NCBI GenBank assembly: GCA_028281925.1
Contig: JANQIX010000091.1
Span: 28,754 to 92,753 of the forward strand
Length of the DNA: 64,000 nucleotides
Source: Alphaproteobacteria bacterium
GTDB lineage: Bacteria; Pseudomonadota; Alphaproteobacteria; DSM-16000; Inquilinaceae
Reading direction: 5' to 3'
Shown here: positions 1-6,874 of the stretch, one piece after another
Layout of the letters: every line of letters begins with the position of its first letter
How positions within the stretch are numbered: the first letter of the stretch is position 1
Made by a program: the position numbers and the translations under genes
The notes under the pieces: generated by a model
The model's input: only the letters and a program-made list of their open reading frames with translations
Told to the model about the DNA's origin: nothing
Database searches by the model: none

Positions 1-237
1 GCGCTTGAAGAGGAAATCGACGACGATGTGCTGGTCTTCGCGCACGGCGATCGCCATGCCGATCAGCATCGCCTGAACGAACAGTACACGTGCCAGCTCT
101 TCCGTCCACGGCACCGGCACTTCCAGGACATAGCGGAAGGCGACCTGGCCGATCGTCGCCAGCATCATGATGATGAATGCCGCCATCGCCACCCAGACCA
201 GGGCGCGGTCGAAGACGGCCAGGATGCGGCTGAACAT
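1..237 (-). CDS. TRAP transporter small permease (DctQ-like), 3' part cut by window edge
   Basis: The reading frame is open from an ATG at 237 down to base 1 and gives 79 residues without a stop, so the gene continues outside the window. The product begins with a hydrophobic helix (roughly residues 10-33, VWVAMAAFIIMMLATIGQVA) followed by a Phe-Arg-Tyr segment and PWTEELARVLF, the signature of DctQ small membrane subunits of tripartite ATP-independent periplasmic transporters. It lies 74 bases downstream of the binding-protein gene on the same strand, the usual DctP-DctQ order; the large permease DctM is expected beyond base 1. The substrate cannot be told from sequence. Confidence 0.85.
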   Translation of the reverse strand, partial: MFSRILAVFDRALVWVAMAAFIIMMLATIGQVAFRYVLEVPVPWTEELARVLFVQAMLIGMAIAVREDQHIVVDFLFKR

Positions 238-311
238 GGCGTCTCGGATCGATCGTCTTGCGGGTGGGGCCACCGGCCGACGCAGGTGGCCCTTACAGTT
301 CCGGCTGCCGT

Positions 312-1292
312 CTACTGAGCGGCCGCGCGGATTTCGTCCAGCAGGCCCTCGCGGCAGTTCTCCTCCGCATAGGCGGCGACGACCGGCTCGGCGATCGCGC
401 GGAACGCCGCCACGTCAGGCTCGATCACCTCGATATGGCCGTCATCGGCCATCTGCTGCAAGAGCGTGTCCGTCTCGTTGCGCACGGTGTCGTTCAGCCA
501 GGCCATGGCATCGTCCAGCGTCTCTTCGAAGATCTGGCGATGCTCGTCCGACAGCCCGTCGACGAAGCCGGCGTTCGCCGAGACGATGTAATAGCTGATC
601 ACGTGTTCGGTCAGGTTCACGTAGTCCTGCACCTCATGGAACCGGTTGCCGTAGATCGTCGGGATCGGGTTTTCCTGTGCGTCGAACACGCCCTGGCGCA
701 GGGCGCCATAAAGCTCGGAGATCGAAAGCGGCGCCGGCAGCGCGCCCAGTGCCTCGAACACCTGCGTGCGCAGCGGGTTGGTCACGCGGACCTTGACGCC
801 CTCCAGATCGGCGGGCGCGTGCACCGCTACGTTCGAGGTCAGGTTGCGGGCGCCGCGCAGGCCGACGCCGACGATCCGGATGCCGTATTCCGCCTCCAGC
901 CGGTCGCTAACCTCCTGGCCCAGCGGGCCGGTCCACACGGCATAGCCGTGGTCGATGTCGTCATAGACGAACTCAGCCTCCATGCACTGGTATTCGGACA
1001 GGAGACGGTGGACGATCACGGGACCGGCGACGTGCAGCTGGATCTCGTTGGTCGACAGCTGCTGCAGCAGATCCTGATCGCCGCCGAGCGCGCCGCCGAT
1101 GATCATCTCCATCTCCAACTCGCCGCCCGACGCCTCCAGCATCGCCTGCTGCCAGCCTTCGATGGCACGGGTGGAGAAATCGTTGGCACCGTTGGTGGTG
1201 GCGAAGGTGAAGGTCTCGGCCGCGGCGACCGTGGTGCCGGCGGCAAACGCGCAGGCCGCAACACCGGCCAGCGACAGTGCGGAACGTGACAT
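312..1292 (-). CDS. TRAP transporter substrate-binding protein (DctP family)
   Basis: This 326-residue protein opens with a Sec signal peptide (MSRSALSLAGVAACAFAAG, cleavage near AAAE at about residue 25). It continues as a typical DctP/TAXI-type solute-binding protein, including the conserved ADLEGVKVRVTNPL segment whose arginine binds the substrate carboxylate. It would capture an organic acid in the periplasm and deliver it to the DctQM permease. A GGGGGAG Shine-Dalgarno sequence sits five bases before the ATG. The gene is divergent from a GntR regulator, and candidate operators lie in the shared intergenic region, so control by that regulator is likely. The ligand is unknown; the neighbouring racemase-family gene suggests a carboxylic or amino acid. 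Confidence 0.92.
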   Translation of the reverse strand: MSRSALSLAGVAACAFAAGTTVAAAETFTFATTNGANDFSTRAIEGWQQAMLEASGGELEMEMIIGGALGGDQDLLQQLSTNEIQLHVAGPVIVHRLLSEYQCMEAEFVYDDIDHGYAVWTGPLGQEVSDRLEAEYGIRIVGVGLRGARNLTSNVAVHAPADLEGVKVRVTNPLRTQVFEALGALPAPLSISELYGALRQGVFDAQENPIPTIYGNRFHEVQDYVNLTEHVISYYIVSANAGFVDGLSDEHRQIFEETLDDAMAWLNDTVRNETDTLLQQMADDGHIEVIEPDVAAFRAIAEPVVAAYAEENCREGLLDEIRAAAQ

Positions 1293-1343
1293 GGCGACTC
1301 CCCCGAGGTTTTCTTATGTTGGACGCATCCACGGTAGCTCAGG

Positions 1344-1374
1344 GCGTATGCGCAAGCAAGATTTCATGTATACA
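1344..1374. promoter_or_regulatory. candidate GntR operator sites near dctP
   Basis: The perfect palindrome TGTATACA lies at 1367-1374, within CATGTATACAAAA, and resembles the TTGTATACAA sites bound by many FCD-type GntR regulators of TRAP operons. A second motif, GCGTATGCGCAA at 1344-1355, recurs as GCGTATGCACAA at 1556-1567 on the regulator side of the same intergenic region. Binding by the adjacent regulator is inferred. Confidence 0.45.
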
Positions 1375-1423
1375 AAAGAGGGCAGCTTGCCGCCACACAG
1401 GCATGGTGTTGCGTGGCAGAAGG

Positions 1424-1507
1424 TGCCCGCCTGCGCGGGCAAGACGCGTTCCGTTTCCGCGCACTTCGTCTTTCAAAGAGCGGCGTCATCATCGCGAAGG
1501 CGATGAT
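1424..1507. repeat. paired REP-like palindromes (copy 1)
   Basis: There are two hairpins about 45 bases apart. TGCCCGC/GCGGGCA (1424-1430 and 1435-1441) closes on a CTGC loop. ATCATCGC/GCGATGAT (1488-1495 and 1500-1507) closes on a GAAG loop. The same two loop types recur in a pair near 53.2 kb. This matches the intergenic palindromic repeats common in Alphaproteobacteria. The element lies inside the 341-base divergent region between the TRAP binding-protein gene and the GntR gene, which holds no coding sequence. Confidence 0.65.
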
Positions 1508-1555
1508 CTCCCCGTTGGAGTGCGTCGATTCCACAAACTGGGTGCTCGTGATTTT

Positions 1556-1567
1556 GCGTATGCACAA
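1556..1567. promoter_or_regulatory. candidate operator repeat GCGTATGCACAA upstream of gntR-type gene
   Basis: This 12-base motif differs by one base from the motif at 1344-1355 on the other side of the intergenic region. The paired placement beside two divergent genes suggests a shared regulator site, perhaps for autoregulation. No binding data are available. Confidence 0.4.
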
Positions 1568-1633
1568 AGGGGATTGTGTTGATATCCTATATCCTGAACA
1601 GACATGCGCAGGATGGAGCACGGGGATCACCCT

Positions 1634-2329
1634 ATGACCGCAAAGACCCAACGCCGGTCTCTTGTCGACGACGCCTATGAGCATCTGCGTGAGCGCATCC
1701 TGTCCGGCGGGATCACTGCCGGCGACACCATGCTGGAGGAGGAGATCGCCCTCAGCCTCGGCATGAGCCGGACGCCCGTACGTGAAGCCGTCATCCGGCT
1801 GGAACGTGAGGGGCTGGTGGAGTTGGTGCCGCGCCGCGGTATCCGCGTCGCGTCTATGTCGGCGCGCGATATTCGCGAGATCAACGAACTGCTCAGTTGC
1901 CTTGAATCGGCCGCAGCTGAGCGTCTGGCGAGCCGCCGCCTGCCGCCGGAAGAGCTGGCGCAGCTCGACGCTGCCATCGCCGCCATGGATGCCGCGCTGG
2001 AGGCGGAGGATATGGATGCCTGGGTCGCCGCCGACTATCGCTTCCATTGCCTGCTTGTGGAGCTTTGCGACAACCGGCATCTGGCGGAAGTCGCGCGGTC
2101 CTATCTCGACCGCGCCCACCGTTTCCGCCGCCAGTCGATCCACTATCGCGACAAGCCTGTCTACTCCACGGTCAACCACGCGGCGGTGGTTGAGGCGATC
2201 CGGCGTGGTGACCCGCAGACCGCGCAGGAAATCCATCGCTCGCACAAGCGCCGCTGGTCGCGCGAGTTGAGCGACCTGCTGGAGCGCATGCCCGGCATCG
2301 ACGAGAGCCGGCGCGAGGGGCCGGCATGA
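1634..2329 (+). CDS. GntR family transcriptional regulator (FadR/FCD subfamily)
   Basis: This 231-residue regulator has an N-terminal winged helix-turn-helix (about residues 8-75; SRTPVREAVIRLEREGLV recognition region, then VPRRGIRVASMS wing) and an alpha-helical FCD ligand-binding domain (about 85-215, with D..FH and H..H metal/ligand-type residues such as YRFHCLLVELCDN). It probably senses the transported acid and controls the divergent TRAP operon. The chosen ATG at 1634 begins just before the HTH; an in-frame start at 1604 would add ten residues with no family similarity. Its last four bases overlap the start of the racemase-family gene (ATGA), so the two are translationally coupled. Confidence 0.9.
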   Translation: MTAKTQRRSLVDDAYEHLRERILSGGITAGDTMLEEEIALSLGMSRTPVREAVIRLEREGLVELVPRRGIRVASMSARDIREINELLSCLESAAAERLASRRLPPEELAQLDAAIAAMDAALEAEDMDAWVAADYRFHCLLVELCDNRHLAEVARSYLDRAHRFRRQSIHYRDKPVYSTVNHAAVVEAIRRGDPQTAQEIHRSHKRRWSRELSDLLERMPGIDESRREGPA

Positions 2330-2973
2330 CCGGCCCGCGCATCGTCCTGATCCACGCCACCCCTGTGGCGATGGAGCCTGTTGCTCGCGCTTTTGCCGGC
2401 GGCTGGCCCGAGGCGGAGACCGTGAACCTTCTGGACGACAGCCTCAGCCCTGATCGCGCTGGCGAAGCGGCGTTGACGCCGGCACTGACCCGTCGCCTTG
2501 TCGATCTCGCCCGCTATGCCCAGAGCATTGGAGCGGCGGGCATCCTGTTCACCTGCTCCGCCTTCGGCCCGGCCATCGAAGCCGCGGCCCGGGCGGTGAC
2601 CGTACCGGTCCTGAAGCCCAACCAGGCAATGTTCGCGGCGGCATTGTCCCTAGGTCGCCATCTCGGCCTTCTGGCCACCTTCGCCCCCAGCGTGCCGTCG
2701 ATGGCGGAGGAGTTCGAGGCCATGGCCGCGGACGCTCGCCTTGACACCCATGTCGTTCCCGAAGCAATGACGGCGCTGCGTGGCGGCGACGTGGAAGCCC
2801 ACAACCGCCTGCTCGCCGAAGCCGCCCCAGCCCTGGCCGCGTGCGACGCCGTAATGCTGGCTCACTTTTCTACGGCGCGAGCGCTTCAGGCCGTGCGCGC
2901 ATCCCTTCATTGCCCCGTACTGACCAGTCCCGACAGTGCCGTTGCCCACCTGCGTGGTCTGATAGACGGATAG
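2326..2973 (+). CDS. Asp/Glu racemase family protein
   Basis: The protein has 215 residues, the usual size for the aspartate/glutamate/hydantoin racemase superfamily of two alpha/beta domains. The first catalytic cysteine is visible in the FTCSAFGPAIE motif (about residue 79). The second canonical cysteine position is VMLAHFSTARAL, without Cys, so a two-cysteine racemase mechanism looks unlikely; a decarboxylase or isomerase activity, as in single-cysteine relatives such as arylmalonate decarboxylase or maleate isomerase-like proteins, is possible. It is coupled to the GntR gene by an ATGA overlap, so it probably acts on the compound the TRAP system imports. The exact reaction is not assignable. 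Confidence 0.8.
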   Translation: MTGPRIVLIHATPVAMEPVARAFAGGWPEAETVNLLDDSLSPDRAGEAALTPALTRRLVDLARYAQSIGAAGILFTCSAFGPAIEAAARAVTVPVLKPNQAMFAAALSLGRHLGLLATFAPSVPSMAEEFEAMAADARLDTHVVPEAMTALRGGDVEAHNRLLAEAAPALAACDAVMLAHFSTARALQAVRASLHCPVLTSPDSAVAHLRGLIDG

Positions 2974-3211
2974 GCACTGGCCGGATCGCCTGATCGCCTC
3001 ATTTCTTGTTGCTGATCGCGGCGCGCTGGCGAGCATGCACCTCGCCATTGACTCGAAAATAGCGTGGGTTACCATTTATAAACTCATTAGCATAATCATT
3101 GCGTGAGAGGCGCTTTTAAATGGTATTGAATATGATTGTACTCCTTCTTGAAAAATCATGCCGCCTTGCCTTCGCGCGGACGGTGGGCATAGCGGGGCGG
3201 CGGGACCCGAA

Positions 3212-3658
3212 ATGAAACGCAGGGAAGAGATGGCGCCGGTCTTTCAGCTGATCTATGTCAGCATAGCCAGGGGACCCATGGGCGACGACGTACTTGCCCA
3301 CCTTCTGGCGCAGTCCCGCCGAAACAATGCACAGCGGAACGTCACCGGCCTTCTGATCTATGCCGGCGGCAACTTCATCCAGGCGCTGGAGGGCGATGAG
3401 CGGACCGTGCTCGATTTGTATGCAACGATCTACCGGGACGCGCGCCACGACAACGTGCGTCGGGTGCTGACGAACCACGCACCCTGCCGCGACTTTCCCG
3501 ATTGGTGGATGGCGTATCAGGGGGCGTACGATACCGGGCCGCAAACCAATGGGTCGATCGACGCCGTACGGGATCGATGCACACTGGAACAGTTGCTCGC
3601 GTCCGAACAGATCGTGCCGAGGTTGCTGAACACGTTCTGTCTCGCCAATCTCGGCTGA
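3212..3658 (+). CDS. BLUF domain blue-light sensor protein
   Basis: This is a 148-residue protein consisting of one BLUF (sensor of blue light using FAD) domain plus a short C-terminal tail. The hallmark residues are present: the flavin-contacting tyrosine in QLIYVS (about residue 12), the Asn pair in SRRNNAQRNVTGLLIY, the glutamine of FIQALEG, and a trailing RHDNVRRV and FPDWWMAY with the Trp/Met region. It has no attached output domain, so it belongs to the short BLUF class that acts through a partner protein. The upstream 240 bases are AT-rich and hold no gene. The ATG at 3212 was chosen; an ATG at 3230 (MAPVFQ) is an equally sensible start. Confidence 0.93.
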   Translation: MKRREEMAPVFQLIYVSIARGPMGDDVLAHLLAQSRRNNAQRNVTGLLIYAGGNFIQALEGDERTVLDLYATIYRDARHDNVRRVLTNHAPCRDFPDWWMAYQGAYDTGPQTNGSIDAVRDRCTLEQLLASEQIVPRLLNTFCLANLG

Positions 3659-3703
3659 CCGCCCACCGGGCTCTCAATCGCGCTCCGCGCACGGTGAACG
3701 ACT

Positions 3704-3793
<90 letters not shown>

Positions 3794-3917
3794 GCATGTC
3801 CCGGGCCGGCAACGCAGGGCCCGAGGCGCGGGACGATAGCGCAACGCTCTGCGCCCCCGCAAGCTCGGCCGAGCCCAGGACCACCGCGGTGAGGAATGCC
3901 GCAGCAGCGCGCGGTTG

Positions 3918-3945
3918 TTGACAGCCGCGTGACAAACCATATAGT
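3918..3945 (+). promoter_or_regulatory. sigma-70 promoter for rplU-rpmA
   Basis: A perfect -35 box TTGACA at 3918-3923 is separated by 16 bases from TATAGT at 3940-3945. Transcription would start near 3952, about 80 bases before rplU, leaving a leader that contains a terminator-like hairpin. Confidence 0.7.
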
Positions 3946-3972
3946 GCCGGCTTCTCGTGATTGGACGGGTAC

Positions 3973-4005
3973 GCCACCTTGCCGGACGGCGAGGCGGCTT
4001 TTTTT
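3973..4005 (+). terminator. attenuator-like intrinsic terminator in the rplU leader
   Basis: GCCACCTTGCC (3973-3983) pairs with GGCGAGGCGGC (3988-3998) through nine Watson-Crick pairs and one G-T pair with a single A-C mismatch. The loop is GGAC and seven T residues follow at 3999-4005. It lies between the promoter and the rplU start codon, so it is placed to act as a leader attenuator rather than as a terminator of an upstream gene; the tRNA upstream points the other way. Confidence 0.65.
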
Positions 4006-4032
4006 CGTGTCTTCGAATAGAGACGGTTCGTG

Positions 4033-4356
4033 ATGTCTACCTTCGCTGTGGTGCGCACTGGCGGCAAGCAGTACCGGGTCGCCAAGGACGACGTGATCGA
4101 GGTCGAGCGGCTGGATGGCGAGCCGGGCAGCGCACTTGCGCTGGATCAGGTGCTGATGGTCGGTGGCGACGGGGCGGCGCAGATCGGCACGCCGCTGGTG
4201 GGTGGCGCCAGCGTGACGGCCGAGGTCGTGGCCCAGACGCGCGGCGACAAGATCGTCGTCTTCAAGAAGAAGCGGCGCAAGAAGTACCAGCGCACCAAGG
4301 GGCACCGGCAGGAACTGACGGTGCTGAAGATCACTGAAATCGCTGCCGGCGCGTGA
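4033..4356 (+). CDS. rplU: 50S ribosomal protein L21
   Basis: The 107-residue product has the L21 signature MSTFAVVRTGGKQYRV at the N terminus and the basic KKKRRKKYQRTKGHRQ segment near residues 75-92 that binds 23S rRNA. Length is normal for the family. It assembles into the large ribosomal subunit. It is followed 40 bases later by rpmA, the near-universal L21-L27 operon, and is preceded by a strong promoter and a leader hairpin. An in-frame GTG directly before the ATG would add one residue. Confidence 0.98.
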   Translation: MSTFAVVRTGGKQYRVAKDDVIEVERLDGEPGSALALDQVLMVGGDGAAQIGTPLVGGASVTAEVVAQTRGDKIVVFKKKRRKKYQRTKGHRQELTVLKITEIAAGA

Positions 4357-4396
4357 GCGCGCCGCAGGTCACGCAGGATTTGAGGAGACCCACACC

Positions 4397-4669
4397 ATGG
4401 CGCACAAGAAGGCAGGCGGCTCGTCGCGCAACGGGCGCGATTCCATCGGCCGGCGTCTGGGCGTGAAGAAGTTCGGCGGCCAGATCGTTCAGGCCGGCAA
4501 CATCATCGTCCGCCAGCGTGGCACGAAGTTCCATCCCGGCAACCATGTCGGCATGGGCAAGGACCATACGCTGTTCGCCCTGGTCGACGGCAACGTGCAG
4601 TTCGGCCAGTCGCGCGGCCGCAGCACGGTGAATGTCGTGCCGGCGGCCACGGCTGAGGCTGCGGAGTAG
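4397..4669 (+). CDS. rpmA: 50S ribosomal protein L27
   Basis: This 90-residue protein starts MAHKKAGGSSRNGRDS, the conserved flexible N-terminal tail of L27 that reaches the peptidyl-transferase centre, and continues GRRLGVKKFGGQ and RQRGTKFHPGNHVGMGKDHTL as in all L27 proteins. The N terminus needs no proteolytic processing, unlike the Firmicutes form. GAGGAG upstream (in GATTTGAGGAGACC) is a good ribosome-binding site. It is co-transcribed with rplU. Confidence 0.98.
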   Translation: MAHKKAGGSSRNGRDSIGRRLGVKKFGGQIVQAGNIIVRQRGTKFHPGNHVGMGKDHTLFALVDGNVQFGQSRGRSTVNVVPAATAEAAE

Positions 4670-4676
4670 ACGGCGC

Positions 4677-5051
4677 CTATCTCGGCTTGCCGCCGGAGCC
4701 CGGGCCCGGGCCGCTGCGCCCGAAGCCATCCACCACCCGCGTCACCATACTGTCGACGGAGTCGATGTCGGCGCCGGCGCCCGTGACCACGGCGATGCCC
4801 CGGTCGATGACGCAGTACACGGCATAAAGCTCGTCCTGGACCGGATGCTCGCCCCAGGCGGCGGACATCGTGCGGTCGAGCACCGTGAGCCCATTGCTGC
4901 TCAGCGTCGCTTCGCCGGCGGCGACGCATGCGTCCAGATTCGTGATCGACGGTCCAAGCTCTATCCAGTTCATGGACATCGACACCGCAGAGGCCGATGC
5001 CTGCCACGCCAACACGGCAACACCCGCCAGAACCGCTGCCCTGATCACCAT
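4677..5051 (-). CDS. hypothetical secreted protein
   Basis: The 124-residue product begins with a clear signal peptide (MVIRAAVLAGVAVLAWQASASA) and a mature part with two cysteines (LDACVAAGE and YAVYCVID), possibly a disulfide, ending in a glycine/proline-rich tail. No family was recognised. The start at 5051 was chosen over 5069 because it begins the signal peptide directly. The gene ends seven bases from the rpmA stop, convergent with it, and lies 200 bases downstream of argB on the same strand. Confidence 0.65.
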   Translation of the reverse strand: MVIRAAVLAGVAVLAWQASASAVSMSMNWIELGPSITNLDACVAAGEATLSSNGLTVLDRTMSAAWGEHPVQDELYAVYCVIDRGIAVVTGAGADIDSVDSMVTRVVDGFGRSGPGPGSGGKPR

Positions 5052-5250
5052 TTCATCTGCCCCCCGCAACTGTTGATTGGATCAGCCTTCACCCAGGCTC
5101 TGAAGGTCCAGCCTAAGATGCAATCCGGGGCCAGACAATGGCGTCTCTTATGCAAATGCGGCTGCGAATGCGGCGCCATGAACCACAAGGCCGCCCCATT
5201 TGCCGTCGGCGAGCCCGGCGGGTCAAGGATCCGCCGGCCCCCGGGCGCCC

Positions 5251-6174
5251 TTAGTCGTCGATGATCAGCGTGCCCGCCCCCAATTCGACGAAAATCTCCA
5301 GCAGCACGACATGAGGCACACGGCCGTCCAGGATGACGGCGCCTTCGACACCGTGCTCGACCGCGGCCACGCACGTTTCCACCTTCGGGATCATGCCACC
5401 GCGAATCGTCCCGTCGGCGATCATGGCACGGGCTTCGGCAGGTGAAAGCTGCTGCACCAGCTTGCCGTCGCGGTCCAGCACGCCGGCGACGTCGGTCAGC
5501 AGGAACAGCCGGCTTGCATGCAGGGCGCCGGCCACGGCACCGGCCGCCGTGTCGGCATTGATGTTGTAGGTCTGGCCGTGGTCGCCCACGCCGATCGGGG
5601 CGATCACGGGGATGAACGGACTTTCCTCGAAGGTCTCCAGAATTTCCGGATTGATCGCCGACGGCTCACCCACGAAGCCGAGATCCAGGATCTTCTCGAT
5701 GTTGCTGTCCGGATCTCGGCGTGTGCGCCTGAGCTTGCGCGCCGTCAACAGGTGGCCATCCTTGCCCGACAGGCCGATGGCCTTGCCGCCCACATCCTGG
5801 ATCGCCGAGACGATGGATTTATTGATCGAGCCGGACAGCACCATCTCGACGATGTCTACGGTCTCCCGGTCGGTGACGCGCAGGCCGTCGACGAATTCCG
5901 ACTTCACCCGCAGGCGTTCCAGCATCCGGCCGATCTGCGGGCCGCCGCCATGGACGACCACCGGATTGATCCCGACCTGCTTCAGCAGCACCACGTCGCG
6001 GGCGAATTCGCGCGCCAGTTCCACATCCCCCATGGCGTGGCCGCCATATTTGACCACGAAGGTCGCGCCGGAATAGCGCCGCATATAGGGCAGCGCCTCG
6101 GACAGCGTATGGGCCTTTTCCAGCCATTCGGCGTTGATGTTGGCGCCGGTCCTTAGGGGGGGGACGTCGGTCAT
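5251..6174 (-). CDS. argB: acetylglutamate kinase
   Basis: ArgB phosphorylates N-acetyl-L-glutamate, the second step of the acetylated arginine pathway, in the cytoplasm. The 307-residue protein shows FVVKYGGHAMGD (phosphate-binding glycine loop), VVVHGGGPQIGRML (substrate site), the RVTDRETVDIVEMVLSG region and the C-terminal AARAMIADGTIRGGMIPKV-type segment of this kinase family. Length is normal; the N-terminal extension before VVKYGG resembles the arginine-sensitive class. It follows engB by 40 bases in the yidC operon, a common alphaproteobacterial arrangement. Confidence 0.97.
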   Translation of the reverse strand: MTDVPPLRTGANINAEWLEKAHTLSEALPYMRRYSGATFVVKYGGHAMGDVELAREFARDVVLLKQVGINPVVVHGGGPQIGRMLERLRVKSEFVDGLRVTDRETVDIVEMVLSGSINKSIVSAIQDVGGKAIGLSGKDGHLLTARKLRRTRRDPDSNIEKILDLGFVGEPSAINPEILETFEESPFIPVIAPIGVGDHGQTYNINADTAAGAVAGALHASRLFLLTDVAGVLDRDGKLVQQLSPAEARAMIADGTIRGGMIPKVETCVAAVEHGVEGAVILDGRVPHVVLLEIFVELGAGTLIIDD

Positions 6175-6214
6175 GGGCTTCGTGCACGGGGGTACCGGAA
6201 AGAATGGCCGGACT

Positions 6215-6868
6215 CTAGGCCATATCCCGGCCCGTCGCCAGCGCGGCGAGACCCGCTCTGAGCTCGCCGATGCCGTCCCCCTTCAGCGCGCTGGTGGCCA
6301 GCACCCCGGGAAAGGCGGCGGGATGACGCTTCAACGTCGCCTCGATCGCAGCGATGCGGTCTGCCAGGTCGGCCGCGGCTACCTTGTCGGCCTTGGTCAG
6401 CACGATCTGGTAGGCCACGGCGCTGCCGTCCAGCAGCGTCATCATCTCGATATCCGTGTCCTTCGGGCCGTGTCGGGCGTCGATCAGGACACAGGCCCGC
6501 GCCAGCGTGGAGCGTCCGCGCAGATAGGCCTTCAGCAGCGTGTTCCACGCCGCCGACTGGGTCTTCGACACCTTGGCATAGCCGTAGCCGGGAAGATCCA
6601 CGAGCAGCAGCCGCCCCGCGAGGTCGAAGAAGTTCAGCTGTTGCGTGCGACCCGGCGTGTTTGAGGTGCGTGCAAGGGTCGAGCGGCCGGTCAGCCCGTT
6701 TACCAGGCTCGATTTCCCGACATTCGACCGGCCAGCAAAGGCGACTTCCGGCAGGCCCAGAGGTGGCAGCCGGTCGATCGAGGCCGCGCCGGCGACGAAA
6801 CGGCAGTCTTGCGCAAAAAGATAGCGGCCGGCTTCGATCGCGTCGTCGTCTGTCGCGTCCTCAGACAA
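6215..6868 (-). CDS. engB: ribosome biogenesis GTPase EngB/YsxC
   Basis: This 217-residue TrmE-Era-EngA-EngB-Septin GTPase acts late in 50S subunit assembly. Motifs are complete: G1 GRSNVGKSSL (about 46-55), G2 region TSNTPGRTQ, G3 DLPGYG, G4 TKADK, and G5 TSALKGDGI. The N-terminal leader contains a CRFVAGA segment typical of alphaproteobacterial members. It lies six bases downstream of the yidC stop. Confidence 0.97.
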   Translation of the reverse strand: MSEDATDDDAIEAGRYLFAQDCRFVAGAASIDRLPPLGLPEVAFAGRSNVGKSSLVNGLTGRSTLARTSNTPGRTQQLNFFDLAGRLLLVDLPGYGYAKVSKTQSAAWNTLLKAYLRGRSTLARACVLIDARHGPKDTDIEMMTLLDGSAVAYQIVLTKADKVAAADLADRIAAIEATLKRHPAAFPGVLATSALKGDGIGELRAGLAALATGRDMA

Positions 6869-6874
6869 GGATGG

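Noticed and set aside
3212..3658. LOV or plain PAS photoreceptor
   Set aside because: The flavin tyrosine (LIYVS), the Asn pair and the FIQALEG glutamine are BLUF features, and the LOV cysteine motif is absent.
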